NCBI GenBank assembly: GCA_947306495.1
Contig: CAMZGT010000009.1
Span: 1-49,465, forward strand
Direction of reading: 5' to 3'
DNA: 49,465 nt
Origin: an uncultured Acinetobacter sp.
GTDB lineage: Bacteria; Cyanobacteriota; Vampirovibrionia; Gastranaerophilales; Gastranaerophilaceae
The translations under genes and the position numbers were made by a program. The notes beneath the pieces are model-generated. The model was not told where the DNA came from. It saw only the letters and a list, made by a program, of their open reading frames with translations, and searched no databases. This document shows, piece after piece, positions 18,800-27,152 of this stretch. Position 1 is the stretch's first letter; every line of letters begins with the position of its first letter.

Positions 18800-19030
18800 T
18801 TATACAACCGTTTTTAAATACTCAATTATGTCAGAGGATTCATACATTTGAATGTTTCTGTTTTTATCAACCAAGAATGGGACTTGACGTTTCCCGCCTA
18901 ATTGAATTAAAGCATCTTCGTTTGATTTTATAGAAATATTCAATGGATTATATTTAATTTCATTTTCTTCCATATATGCAATAACTTTTTTACAATACGG
19001 ACACGTATCCAACATATACAAATCGAACAT
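18800..19030 (-). CDS. Glutaredoxin
   Basis: A 76-residue thioredoxin-fold protein with a dithiol CPYC active site at residues 10-13, the cis-Pro segment RQVPFLVD, and the C-terminal glutathione-contact ESSDIIEYL. It is short, like bacterial Grx3-type proteins. A strong AAGGAGG site precedes the ATG. It converges on the second GH77 gene with a 3-base gap. It reduces disulfides or glutathionylated proteins in the cytoplasm. Confidence 0.92.
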   Translation of the reverse strand: MFDLYMLDTCPYCKKVIAYMEENEIKYNPLNISIKSNEDALIQLGGKRQVPFLVDKNRNIQMYESSDIIEYLKTVV

Positions 19031-19153
19031 ATTTACCTCCTTATGATGCCATTATACTATAGCATACTGAGTAAAAATCCTCCAGCTGTATAATATAGTC
19101 GGAGAATTCTATTTCTTAATCATATATCATACATTGCATTCGGAGGATACAAA

Positions 19154-19684
19154 ATGAGTCGTTTTTTATTGATTTTTTGCATGATTTTTTATCTTTTAAT
19201 TCAGAATTCCGCATTTGCAACCAGAAACGTTGTAGTAACAAACCCTTATTATAATCCTTATTATACTGTCGGAAACAATTATGCACCTGACTTCAGCTTG
19301 CTTGAACAGCATTTATTTAACAAAAACTTTAACGGAGATAACTCTATCAATAGACTGCGAAGACTGGAAATGAATGTTTTTGGGGCTATTCAACGCGGTG
19401 ATTTTGACACCAGATATGAAAAGGTCAAATCCGCAATATTATCAAAATCAGAAAGTTCCAATTACAAAAAATCTATCTTAAAAAATGTAACCAACTATTT
19501 TACAGGTCAAATGACCGGTTTTACCCCTCCAATTACTAATACATACACAAGCGACCCCTATTTTGAATATCAACCTTCCTACTCGACATCAACTACAATG
19601 GAAAGATTCTCTCCATGGGGCCGAAGTTATAACACAGGAAACATAAATAGAAACAGTGGCATGGGAATACATATTATAGACTAA
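19154..19684 (+). CDS. Exported protein with LE...RLxRLExxVFG motif
   Basis: A 176-residue protein with a signal peptide (1-22, ending NSAFA). The mature part has a Tyr/Asn/Pro-rich segment. It then has LLEQHLFNKNF and SINRLRRLEMNVFG followed by RYEKVKSAI, a helical repeat style I associate with melainabacterial/cyanobacterial exported proteins. The C-terminus is Ser/Thr/Tyr/Asn-rich and low-complexity. GGAGG is placed well before the ATG. Role unknown; envelope location is inferred. Confidence 0.75.
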   Translation: MSRFLLIFCMIFYLLIQNSAFATRNVVVTNPYYNPYYTVGNNYAPDFSLLEQHLFNKNFNGDNSINRLRRLEMNVFGAIQRGDFDTRYEKVKSAILSKSESSNYKKSILKNVTNYFTGQMTGFTPPITNTYTSDPYFEYQPSYSTSTTMERFSPWGRSYNTGNINRNSGMGIHIID

Positions 19685-19686
19685 AA

Positions 19687-19827
19687 TCAAAGACCTCTCT
19701 CAGGAAATGCAGAGTTCGACTTTACAATTTCATAATACTCATTTTTGTCGATATTAACACCCATATTTTTAATATCGACGGTAAATTTTTTCTTCTTCTT
19801 TTTCTGTACTTTTTTATCTTCCGACAA
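19687..19827 (-). CDS. Possible 46-residue Lys-rich peptide downstream of panD
   Basis: An in-frame reading from TTG at 19827 to TGA at 19687 overlaps the last codons of panD. It encodes a short peptide with a KKKKKK run followed by [21 protein letters not shown]. An AGGCGAG sequence lies upstream at a long spacing. The same DNA forms an 11-bp inverted repeat that may be a terminator on the other strand, so coding is doubtful. The second half does look protein-like. Confidence 0.3.
   Translation of the reverse strand: MSEDKKVQKKKKKKFTVDIKNMGVNIDKNEYYEIVKSNSAFPERGL
19747..19779 (+). terminator. Possible terminator of the exported protein gene at 19154
   Basis: An 11-bp perfect inverted repeat (GTCGATATTAA and complement) with an 11-base loop is followed on the plus strand, after a short gap, by a T-rich run. 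It lies about 60 bases beyond the plus-strand stop. It also overlaps a possible small reading frame on the minus strand. Confidence 0.45.
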
Positions 19828-20167
19828 TTGTATTATTCTCGCCTACTTGAACTATGGTGGGTTTGTGGTTTTTAATTTCTTCATCATTTAACAAAGCATA
19901 CGTTACAATAATAATTTTATCTCCGGGCTGAGCTTTTCTCGCAGCTGCGCCGTTCAAACAAAAGTCCTTATTCCCGCGTTTGCCTTTTATAGCATACGTT
20001 TGAAATCTTTCACCATTATTTATATTTAATATCTCTACTTTTTCCCATTCACGAATTTTTGCAAGTTCTAAAAATTCTTCATCAATTGTTATAGAACCTA
20101 CATAATTTAAGTTTGCGTCTGTGACGGTTGCTCTGTGTATTTTCGAATTTAGAAATTTTCTCAACAT
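19814..20167 (-). CDS. panD: Aspartate 1-decarboxylase proenzyme
   Basis: A 117-residue pyruvoyl enzyme making beta-alanine for pantothenate and CoA. The self-cleavage site Gly24-Ser25 lies in YVGSIT, exactly where expected. The [20 protein letters not shown] segment is typical. I chose the ATG at 20167 because GAGGT lies 5 bases upstream; a longer in-frame start at 20194 would add nine residues without family support. Confidence 0.96.
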   Translation of the reverse strand: MLRKFLNSKIHRATVTDANLNYVGSITIDEEFLELAKIREWEKVEILNINNGERFQTYAIKGKRGNKDFCLNGAAARKAQPGDKIIIVTYALLNDEEIKNHKPTIVQVGENNTIVGR

Positions 20168-20256
20168 AATTACCTCACCTATATGATAACACAAACAAAT
20201 TATGTAAATACCAAAGACATCTTTAATAAAATAGATTTTGTCTTTTAGTTTAAATT

Positions 20257-21153
20257 TTATTCCAAAGCTTTTTGAACTTTTACCAACTTGCTATCCATAG
20301 GTATTTCTAAAGTAATAAACTCTTCTGTAAAAGGTTTTTGGAATGTTAATTTATATGATTGCAAAACTTGTTCATCAGTTTTTATTTTCATTTTCCCAAA
20401 ACCATAAAGCGTATCATTATAAACAGGATGACCAATTGAAGCCATATGAACTCTTATTTGATGTGTGCGGCCTGTTATAAGCTCTACCTCAACCAAAGTA
20501 GCATCTTTATATCGTTTTAAAACTTTTATTTTAGATAAACACTCTTTTCCTGATTCAGTAATCGTCATTTTTTGCGGTTGTTTTGGATTTCTGCCTATCG
20601 GTGAAACTATTGTAAATTCAGATTTCTCTATAACTCCTTTAACAAAAGCCAAATACTTTTTCACAAAAACATGTTCTTTCATTTTTTGTGCCAGGAATTC
20701 ATGTGCTGCATTGTTTTTTGCAATCATCAATAAGCCAGATGTATTTCTATCCAAACGATGAAGTATGCCTCTTCTTAATTCTCCGTTCACATCTGAAAGA
20801 TTATTTCCATATAAAAACAAGAGAGCATTTACAAGAGTTCCTGAAAGTTCTTGAGACGTAGGATGTGTCAACATGCCTGAAGGCTTATTTATTACCGCCA
20901 TATTTTCATCTTGCCAAACTATATCTAATGGAATGTTTTCAGGCAAAATATTTACACTGTTTTCTGCAATATTAATAAGAACAACATCACCTTCTTTTAC
21001 AAGATATGAAGGTTTCACATTAGTGCCATTTACAGTAATGTTTTCTTTTTTTATTTCAGTTTGAATTTTAGAACGCGAAAATTCATGCAAATAATTTGCA
21101 AGATATGCATCCAAGCGCATTGGTTCAGTGTAATCATCAATTATCAATTTCAT
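20257..21153 (-). CDS. RluD/RluA-family 23S rRNA pseudouridine synthase
   Basis: A 298-residue enzyme. An N-terminal S4 RNA-binding domain (about 1-65) is followed by the RluA catalytic domain with [19 protein letters not shown] containing the catalytic Asp. [19 protein letters not shown] follows. RluD is the likeliest subtype by S4 domain and the lspA neighbourhood, but the exact target uridines cannot be read from sequence. It starts inside the last codons of lspA (17-base overlap), so it is translationally coupled. Confidence 0.92.
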   Translation of the reverse strand: MKLIIDDYTEPMRLDAYLANYLHEFSRSKIQTEIKKENITVNGTNVKPSYLVKEGDVVLINIAENSVNILPENIPLDIVWQDENMAVINKPSGMLTHPTSQELSGTLVNALLFLYGNNLSDVNGELRRGILHRLDRNTSGLLMIAKNNAAHEFLAQKMKEHVFVKKYLAFVKGVIEKSEFTIVSPIGRNPKQPQKMTITESGKECLSKIKVLKRYKDATLVEVELITGRTHQIRVHMASIGHPVYNDTLYGFGKMKIKTDEQVLQSYKLTFQKPFTEEFITLEIPMDSKLVKVQKALE

Positions 21154-21607
21154 TATTCTTAATATAACTGTTTTTTACAATAATTACAACCAATACAAAC
21201 ACACCAACATTAATAAAAATATCGGAAACATTAAACACAGGAAAGTCAATAAATTTAAGTTTTATAAAATCTCTTACAAACCCGAAACTTATCCTTTCGT
21301 ACATATTACAAAAAATACCTGACATAAGCAGTGATGTAAAGAATAACGATATAGAATGAATTTTTTGGATATACTTAACAGTATTAAAAATAATTATAGC
21401 CATCGCCAATACGGAAAATATTATCAAAAACTGTTTAGATCCTTGCAATATATTAAATGCCGCTCCGCTATTTTGTACAAATACAATTTCAAGAAGTTCA
21501 TTATCAAAATTGCTAAAACCTAGTATGTAGTTAGTCAGCTGTTGATTAAATAAAATAAGAAACACAGTACATAAGAAAAAGTATATTATCTTACTCAATT
21601 TTGTCAT
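21137..21607 (-). CDS. lspA: Lipoprotein signal peptidase
   Basis: A 156-residue four-helix inner-membrane aspartic protease that trims prolipoproteins. It has NSGAAFNI, NMYERISFGFVRDFI and FPVFNVSDIFINVGV. The two catalytic aspartates (in VRDFI and NVSD) are present. The usual DR before the first is ER here. The ATG at 21607 has GAGGA upstream; a longer start would only extend a charged leader. It is the middle gene of an overlapping three-gene unit with an exported protein and rluD. Confidence 0.93.
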   Translation of the reverse strand: MTKLSKIIYFFLCTVFLILFNQQLTNYILGFSNFDNELLEIVFVQNSGAAFNILQGSKQFLIIFSVLAMAIIIFNTVKYIQKIHSISLFFTSLLMSGIFCNMYERISFGFVRDFIKLKFIDFPVFNVSDIFINVGVFVLVVIIVKNSYIKNNEIDN

Positions 21608-22457
21608 TATTTTCCTCTTTTTTATCAGAATCAACGTTTACTCTTATAATCTGATACCCAAAACCTGTAAGACTTAATTTTAAATTCATGTCACAAATAT
21701 TAGCCTTAGTGATACCGATAGAAGCCATTACATACTCATTTTTATTTTCTGAATTTGCAATAAACAATCTTTCAAGAATATTGTCTTCAGGTAGCCTTCT
21801 AAACACTTCTTTTGCTTCAACTTGCGGGTATGTCACCACGTCTTTTGCAATAGAAGCAATTACAAATGTATCTTTGGGCGGTTCAAATTCCAGTGATGCA
21901 GTATATTCTTCCTTTGGAGAAACAGTTTTCGGTGCTGTTAGTTTTACATCAAGGTTCATGGCATCGCCATACATCATCGAAGTACTTTCATCAATCACCT
22001 TGTCAGATATAACTCTCCATTTACCATCCGTCTTTTTCAGGTAATATACGCTATTAGCCTCACTTTTTAAAACTCCGCCCATACTTTTAGTAAGAGGTAT
22101 ATATGCAGACGAACTTTCCGTTAACGAAACCATTGCTTTATTTTTTGCATCTATCTTAATGTCATGGATTTTAATTCCGTATTTTATATTGCCATATGTA
22201 TTCCAAAGCTCTTTTACAAGGTTTGAATAGTTTTGAATGTTAAAGCCGTCGTCATTTAAATAGTCTTTGTCATATGTTGATATAAATTTATCAAAATCCG
22301 TTTTATTTGCATATCGAACTTGAGCATTTAAAACAGACTTAACTCCTCTGATATCATTATTAAATATGCCAGCCTTAAACAAAGGTGTTTTTTCAACGGC
22401 ATATGATGTCTGCACAAAAGTCAATAATATCGCCAAAATTAAAACAAATTTCTTCAT
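21591..22457 (-). CDS. Exported protein, NTF2/SnoaL-like fold
   Basis: A 288-residue protein with a signal peptide (1-20, ending SYA). Residues about 35-155 resemble an NTF2/DUF4440-like cone: NAQVRYANKTDFDKFISTY, a helical part, then strands ending YYLKKTDGKWRVISDKV. The second half looks like a beta-sandwich. The last bases overlap the lspA start by 17. A role in envelope or lipoprotein maturation is suggested only by the operon. Confidence 0.7.
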   Translation of the reverse strand: MKKFVLILAILLTFVQTSYAVEKTPLFKAGIFNNDIRGVKSVLNAQVRYANKTDFDKFISTYDKDYLNDDGFNIQNYSNLVKELWNTYGNIKYGIKIHDIKIDAKNKAMVSLTESSSAYIPLTKSMGGVLKSEANSVYYLKKTDGKWRVISDKVIDESTSMMYGDAMNLDVKLTAPKTVSPKEEYTASLEFEPPKDTFVIASIAKDVVTYPQVEAKEVFRRLPEDNILERLFIANSENKNEYVMASIGITKANICDMNLKLSLTGFGYQIIRVNVDSDKKEENNDKIE

Positions 22458-22509
22458 ATTTTGATTATATACGAAAATTTTACAAACTTGAATAATCTAA
22501 ACAAATGAC

Positions 22510-22538
22510 TTACTTTTTTTTAGGCTATATGATATAAT
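22510..22538 (+). promoter_or_regulatory. Promoter of the receiver-domain/murB operon
   Basis: TTACTT and TATAAT are separated by 17 bases, and the -10 is extended (TGATATAAT at 22530-22538). It lies 22 bases before the chosen ATG. Confidence 0.55.
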
Positions 22539-22560
22539 TGTGAAAGATTCAGGAGAAATT

Positions 22561-23163
22561 ATGCCTAATATAGATTTAGATAACGAATTTATAGAACTTT
22601 TATACAAAATTACAGATTCTCCAATACCTTTGGATATAAACCTGCTAAATTTAAAACGTCAATTAGTTAACATTTCAGATACCTTAAAAAGTTTAAATAT
22701 TTCATCAAAACCAAAACCTACAAAAAGTACAATAGATGATACTGAAGAAGATGTGCCAACCGGGCCTGCAATACTTGTGGTTGACGATTTGGGCGTTATA
22801 ACATATCAATTAAAAGTATTATTATCAAAATTTGAGTATGATATAGATTGTTCTCAGGAAATTTATGATGCTGTAAATAAATTTAGGAAACGAAATTACG
22901 AATACGTTGTAATGGATTTATTTATTCCGACAGAAAGAGAAGGTTTTATTCTTCTGACAGAACTGAGAAAAATGGCCTTAGCTGCTGATCAAAAAACAAC
23001 AATCGGTGTCATAACAGCATCTCCAAGAAAAGAAATTGAACAACAATGCCGCGACAGAGGGGCTGACTTCTTTTTGGAAAAAAGTAATGATTGGCAAAAT
23101 TCTCTATTATCTATAATGGATGAATATATTAACTCAGGGAAAGAAAATGATGATAATATATAA
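22561..23163 (+). CDS. Response-regulator receiver protein
   Basis: A 200-residue protein. Residues 1-65 form an N-terminal segment with predicted helices. A CheY-like receiver follows with acidic pair DD 75-76, phospho-acceptor Asp119 (VVMDLF), Thr/Ser in ITASP (about 153) and Lys in FLEKS (about 174). There is no DNA-binding or enzyme output domain. The ATG at 22561 is preceded by AGGAG; a GTG 21 bases upstream is less likely. It leads the murB-ddl-ftsQ-hemW genes. No sensor kinase lies nearby. Confidence 0.85.
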   Translation: MPNIDLDNEFIELLYKITDSPIPLDINLLNLKRQLVNISDTLKSLNISSKPKPTKSTIDDTEEDVPTGPAILVVDDLGVITYQLKVLLSKFEYDIDCSQEIYDAVNKFRKRNYEYVVMDLFIPTEREGFILLTELRKMALAADQKTTIGVITASPRKEIEQQCRDRGADFFLEKSNDWQNSLLSIMDEYINSGKENDDNI

Positions 23164-23182
23164 AAAATCTTTTGTATTGTTA

Positions 23183-23191
23183 TGATACAAT
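23183..23191 (+). promoter_or_regulatory. Possible internal promoter before murB
   Basis: TGATACAAT is an extended -10 type sequence 26 bases before the chosen murB start. It lies at the right arm of a small inverted repeat (TTGTAT/ATACAA, 23172-23190). No -35 is evident. Confidence 0.35.
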
Positions 23192-23216
23192 TCTTATTGT
23201 GCAAGGGGAAAGAGAT

Positions 23217-24128
23217 TTGATTATTAAAGATAATTACGAGATAAAAAACCATACTACCTATAAAATAGGAGGAATTGTCAAAAAAGTATATTTCCCTGAG
23301 ACACAAGCCGAATTTAGTAATTTATTAAGAACTTTGGATGACTATATCGTTCTCGGAAGCTGCTCAAATATCCTGTTTTCCTCTAACGGATATGACGGAA
23401 ATATCATTTTAACAACTGAGTTAAAAAACTTTGAAATAAAAGGCACAAAAATATTTGCATTATGCGGAGTTAAGGGTCCGATGTTAGCTCAGAAAGCTGC
23501 CGATTCATCTCTTTCCGGATTTGAGTTCATGATAGGATTTCCCGGCTCAATAGGGGGCAATATAGCAATGAATGCCGGCGCTCACGGTCAATCCATATCT
23601 GATAATATAACAAATTGCTGTTTATTCGATAAAAAGTCAAAAGAAATCATATACAAAACAAAATCTGAAATGGACTTTTCGTACAGACATTCAATACTGC
23701 AAGATGGACAATATGTGCTTTTGCACGCTGAATTCGATTTAAAAAAATCTAACAAAGATTCTGTTCAAGAACTTATAAGCAGAAATCTTGATTTCAGAAA
23801 AAATATTCAGCCGTCACTAAAATATCCGAATGCGGGTAGTGTCTTCAAAAATCCTGAGAATGATTCAGCAGGCAGATTGCTGGATAAGGCCGGAGTAAAA
23901 GATTTTGACATGCAAAATGTAAAAGTATGGGAAAATCATGCCAATTTTATAATAAACAAAGGAAATGCAACTTCGGAAGATGTTCTTGAACTTATGCTAA
24001 AAATGTATAATGCAGTAAAAAATAAATTTACAATAGAGCTCTATCCGGAAATAATATTTATCGGTAATAAGACAAAAAAAGAGGAAGAAATATGGAATAT
24101 ATTATACAAGACAAAGACGCAAAAATAG
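23217..24128 (+). CDS. murB: UDP-N-acetylenolpyruvoylglucosamine reductase
   Basis: A 303-residue flavoenzyme making UDP-MurNAc. FAD-binding GFEFMIGFPGSIGGNIAMNAG, FSYRHS, PNAGSVFKNP (catalytic Ser) and the C-terminal ELYPEI (catalytic Glu) are all present. I chose TTG at 23217, with AAGGGGAAAGAG upstream; starts at 23172 or 23199 would add residues of no family likeness. It overlaps ddl by 37 bases. The neighbourhood is a peptidoglycan/division operon. Confidence 0.93.
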   Translation: MIIKDNYEIKNHTTYKIGGIVKKVYFPETQAEFSNLLRTLDDYIVLGSCSNILFSSNGYDGNIILTTELKNFEIKGTKIFALCGVKGPMLAQKAADSSLSGFEFMIGFPGSIGGNIAMNAGAHGQSISDNITNCCLFDKKSKEIIYKTKSEMDFSYRHSILQDGQYVLLHAEFDLKKSNKDSVQELISRNLDFRKNIQPSLKYPNAGSVFKNPENDSAGRLLDKAGVKDFDMQNVKVWENHANFIINKGNATSEDVLELMLKMYNAVKNKFTIELYPEIIFIGNKTKKEEEIWNILYKTKTQK

Positions 24129-25033
24129 CTGTACTTTGCGGCGGAATGTCATCTGAACGCGAAGTATCTCTCCGTTCCGGGAAAAATGTACATGCCGCAT
24201 TGCAAAGATTAGGATATAAAAATGTCAAAATAGTTGATGTAACAGAATCAATTGCGGAAAATCTTAACGGATTTGAATACGCATATAACACATTACACGG
24301 CAAGTATGGTGAAGATGGCTGCATACAAGGCTTGCTGGAAATTTTAAAAATTCCTTATACAGGGTGCGGTGTTATGTCAAGTGCGATTTGCATGAATAAA
24401 GAATTTACAAAAAGAATAATGGCTACAAACAGAGATATTCCTCTAATAAAATCTGTTTTCGTAAAAAAGGGGCAAGATGTTATTAGTGCAGTTAAAAATT
24501 TAAACTACCCTATGATAACTAAACCTGTATCTGAAGGATCGAGCTTTGGCATGACAAAGGTTAATAAACCTGAAGAATTGGAAGCTGCTTATCAAGAAGC
24601 ACTAAAGTTCAACGATGATGTGCTAATTGAAGAATTTATAGACGGTTTTTTTGTTACAGTAGGAGTTCTTGAAAAAGAGGGAAAACCTTTTGCTACAGAA
24701 ATTTTAGAAATAAGAACAAAAACAGAATGGTATGATTTTGATGCAAAGTACACTAAAGGCCTTTCTAAATTCATTGTTCCCGCAACTGGATTAAGTAAAG
24801 AAGCAACTGCTACCGTAAAGGATATTGCCGTAAAAGCTCACATAACAGCAGGATGCTCCGGTGTATCAAGAGTAGATTTTATGATAAAAGACGATAAACC
24901 GTACTTCTTGGAAATAAATACCAATCCGGGTATGACCGACACAAGCGACCTTCCGGCTCAGGCAAAAGTATGCGGAATTGATTATGACAACTTAGTTTTG
25001 ATGATATTAAACAGCGTAGGACTTAATAAATAA
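24092..25033 (+). CDS. ddl: D-alanine-D-alanine ligase
   Basis: A 313-residue ATP-grasp enzyme making the D-Ala-D-Ala dipeptide for peptidoglycan. Conserved segments are VLCGGMSSEREVSLRSG, MITKPVSEGSSFG, EEFIDGFFVTVGVL and the metal-binding FLEINTNPGMT. Length is normal. Its start lies inside murB and its stop shares bases with ftsQ (TAATG), so it is translationally coupled on both sides. Confidence 0.96.
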   Translation: MEYIIQDKDAKIAVLCGGMSSEREVSLRSGKNVHAALQRLGYKNVKIVDVTESIAENLNGFEYAYNTLHGKYGEDGCIQGLLEILKIPYTGCGVMSSAICMNKEFTKRIMATNRDIPLIKSVFVKKGQDVISAVKNLNYPMITKPVSEGSSFGMTKVNKPEELEAAYQEALKFNDDVLIEEFIDGFFVTVGVLEKEGKPFATEILEIRTKTEWYDFDAKYTKGLSKFIVPATGLSKEATATVKDIAVKAHITAGCSGVSRVDFMIKDDKPYFLEINTNPGMTDTSDLPAQAKVCGIDYDNLVLMILNSVGLNK

Positions 25034-25890
25034 TGTCGAATGAAGAAATAATTGAACATCCTCGATATAGACGTAAACGCAGATTAAAACAGGCACGAAT
25101 GCAACGTCAGGTAAGAAAGTCTCAAAAAAGACTGAATCAGCTGCGTTCATTATGGAAGCTTACTTTATTAGTTCTTTTGCTATCAATAAGTTTTTTCATT
25201 CTTAAAATGCCTCAATGGAGGCTGCATACAAATGCTTTTGACAGCCTTAACAGTCCTTCGTTAGAAATTGTAAACAATAAAATCGTACCGGCTCAAAAAG
25301 TGCTTTCCGCACTGAGAAGAAACCAAGTTTCTACCAAACCTATTTTTCTTGTTAAAACGGATAATTTAAAGGAAAGCATCTTAAAATTAGAACCGGTTCA
25401 AGATGTATATATAAGACGTTTTTGGTTTCCTGCCAGACTGAAAATAATTGTTGTGGAGAGAATTCCTATTCTTACGATATCCCCTGATATAAACGTGGAG
25501 CCCATTGCATTTTTTTCTCTTGACGGCAAGCTTATTGGCAGAGATTATATGCCTCTTGCTCCTGAATACAAAACGGTTCGTATAATTACATACGGAAGCG
25601 GTGATGACTATAGAAATTGGGATAAAACAAAAGTTCTTAACTTCAAAAAACTGGCATCTCTTATAGAAACAGTATCCGGAGAAAATGTTGAATACATAGA
25701 CTATAGAGACCCTAAAGATGTTTATGTTAAAATACCAACCGTAAACATTCGATTAGGAAGTTTTAATTCTGGTTGTTACAACAAAATAAACAGAATATCC
25801 TCATTATTGCCGCAAGTAAAAATGTTGAATAAAAAAGTAAAATATATTGATTTAAGATGGGATACAAATTATATCAAATTGGATGAATAA
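25033..25890 (+). CDS. ftsQ: Cell division protein FtsQ/DivIB
   Basis: A 285-residue divisome protein with type II membrane topology. It has a very basic cytoplasmic N-terminus (1-43), one membrane helix (about 44-62, LTLLVLLLSISFFIL), a POTRA domain with KPIFLVKTDNLKESILKLEPVQDVYIRRFWFPARLKIIVVER cut short here to its outline, and a C-terminal beta domain ending KKVKYIDLRWDT. It follows ddl with TAATG overlap, the classic gene order. Confidence 0.9.
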   Translation: MSNEEIIEHPRYRRKRRLKQARMQRQVRKSQKRLNQLRSLWKLTLLVLLLSISFFILKMPQWRLHTNAFDSLNSPSLEIVNNKIVPAQKVLSALRRNQVSTKPIFLVKTDNLKESILKLEPVQDVYIRRFWFPARLKIIVVERIPILTISPDINVEPIAFFSLDGKLIGRDYMPLAPEYKTVRIITYGSGDDYRNWDKTKVLNFKKLASLIETVSGENVEYIDYRDPKDVYVKIPTVNIRLGSFNSGCYNKINRISSLLPQVKMLNKKVKYIDLRWDTNYIKLDE

Positions 25891-26969
25891 TGCCTAAAAA
25901 TGTCTACATACACATACCTTTTTGTAAGGGTAAATGTAAATATTGTTCTTTTATTTCGTATAATAAACCGGAATTCTTAACAGGTTACATTTATTCACTT
26001 CTGAAAGAAATTACAGAGAATTACAGGGGAGAGCAGATAAATACGTTGTATCTTGGAGGAGGCACACCTTCTCTTGTTCCTGCTGATTTAATAAAAAAAA
26101 TTATAAAAAAATTTAATTATTCGAATGGTTGCGAAATTACACTTGAAATAAATCCTGATGACTCATCTTTAAACTATCTTAAACAATTGAATGATATAGG
26201 TATAAATCGTTTAAGCATCGGTTCACAAACTTTTGATAATGATATCCTTAGAATTATCGGACGCAGACATAATTCCGACCAAATATATAATACCGTTACA
26301 GATGCAAAAAAAGCAGGTTTTAAAAACATAAGCCTTGATTTTATCTATGGTTTGCCAAATCAAACAATAACAAAAATTGAAAGCGATATAAAAAACTTCC
26401 TTAATCTTGATATACAACATATTTCAACCTACGGATTAAAAATTGAAGAAGAATCAATATGGGGAAAGAACCCTCCTGACAATATTCCAAATGATGACAT
26501 GCAAGCCGATATGTATGAAATTATAAACAGTTATCTTGAAAAAAACGAATTTAAGCGATATGAAATCAGCAATTTTGCTAAAGCAGGATATGAATCAAGA
26601 CATAATTTAAATTATTGGAACAATTCCGAGTATTATGGTTTTGGGGTTGCAGCTCACGGTTACATTGACGGCGTAAGATACTACAATACAAGCAACCTTG
26701 AAAATTATATAAATAACCCTGTAAAACATGAATACGGGCATTTTCTAACTGAGCAGGAAAGGCTTGAAGAGGATATATTTCTTGGTTTTAGAAAAACAAC
26801 AGGAATAAATATTTCAGAAATAAACAACAAATATACTATTGATTTTAATAAAAAATACAAAAATGTTTTAGCTAAATACAAAGATTACCTTGTAAAAACC
26901 GAAAATGGGTATGCTCTTAATATTAAAGGCATATTAGTCAGTAATCTGATTCTTGCGGAATTTCTATAA
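25890..26969 (+). CDS. hemW: HemW-like radical SAM protein
   Basis: A 359-residue radical SAM protein. The [4Fe-4S] cysteines are Cys12, Cys16 and Cys19 (CKGKCKYC followed by SF), with LYLGGGTPS and SIGSQTFDNDILRIIGRRH after. HemW is a heme chaperone; this family is often misannotated as HemN, and the residue pattern after the cysteines and the short length favour HemW. It overlaps ftsQ by TAATG. Confidence 0.9.
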   Translation: MPKNVYIHIPFCKGKCKYCSFISYNKPEFLTGYIYSLLKEITENYRGEQINTLYLGGGTPSLVPADLIKKIIKKFNYSNGCEITLEINPDDSSLNYLKQLNDIGINRLSIGSQTFDNDILRIIGRRHNSDQIYNTVTDAKKAGFKNISLDFIYGLPNQTITKIESDIKNFLNLDIQHISTYGLKIEEESIWGKNPPDNIPNDDMQADMYEIINSYLEKNEFKRYEISNFAKAGYESRHNLNYWNNSEYYGFGVAAHGYIDGVRYYNTSNLENYINNPVKHEYGHFLTEQERLEEDIFLGFRKTTGINISEINNKYTIDFNKKYKNVLAKYKDYLVKTENGYALNIKGILVSNLILAEFL

Positions 26970-26984
26970 AAATAAACTTCCTAC

Positions 26985-27013
26985 TTGCATAAAATAATTT
27001 TATATGTGATAAT
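26985..27013 (+). promoter_or_regulatory. Promoter of the SNF2 helicase unit
   Basis: TTGCAT and GATAAT are separated by 17 bases, with TG three bases before the -10. Transcription from here would give a leader of about 125 bases before the helicase ATG. Confidence 0.6.
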
Positions 27014-27036
27014 ATACAAGAGGTTGGGAGTTAAAG

Positions 27037-27054
27037 AGTTCAAGAGGCTGAACT
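27037..27054 (+). promoter_or_regulatory. Leader hairpin presenting a ribosome site in its loop
   Basis: AGTTCA and TGAACT form a 6-bp stem around the loop AGAGGC. The loop carries AGAGG, placed 9 bases before the ATG of the leader peptide at 27057. This could regulate initiation at that peptide. Confidence 0.4.
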
Positions 27055-27056
27055 TG

Positions 27057-27152
27057 ATGTTTGTGCTTTTATGTATTCTTTTTAACTTCAATACTTTTGG
27101 TTCTACCATTTTATGTTTACCGAAATTAAGAGTACTTTATATTGATGGCTGA
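27057..27152 (+). CDS. 31-residue leader peptide upstream of the SNF2 helicase
   Basis: An ATG with AGAGG 9 bases upstream opens a 31-codon frame encoding a hydrophobic, Leu/Phe/Cys-rich peptide (MFVLLCILFNFNTF...). Its TGA overlaps the helicase start (ATGGCTGA, 8-base overlap). The helicase itself has no good ribosome site, so the leader could feed ribosomes to it by coupling. Alternatively it is a chance frame. Evidence is positional only. Confidence 0.4.
   Translation: MFVLLCILFNFNTFGSTILCLPKLRVLYIDG

Noticed and set aside
21688-22044. 118-codon plus-strand reading frame
   Set aside because: It lies entirely antisense to the exported protein gene, which has a signal peptide and operon context; no ribosome site.
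25890-26969. Oxygen-independent coproporphyrinogen oxidase HemN
   Set aside because: Short length and the cysteine context (CxxxCxYC followed by SF, with no further Cys) fit HemW better.
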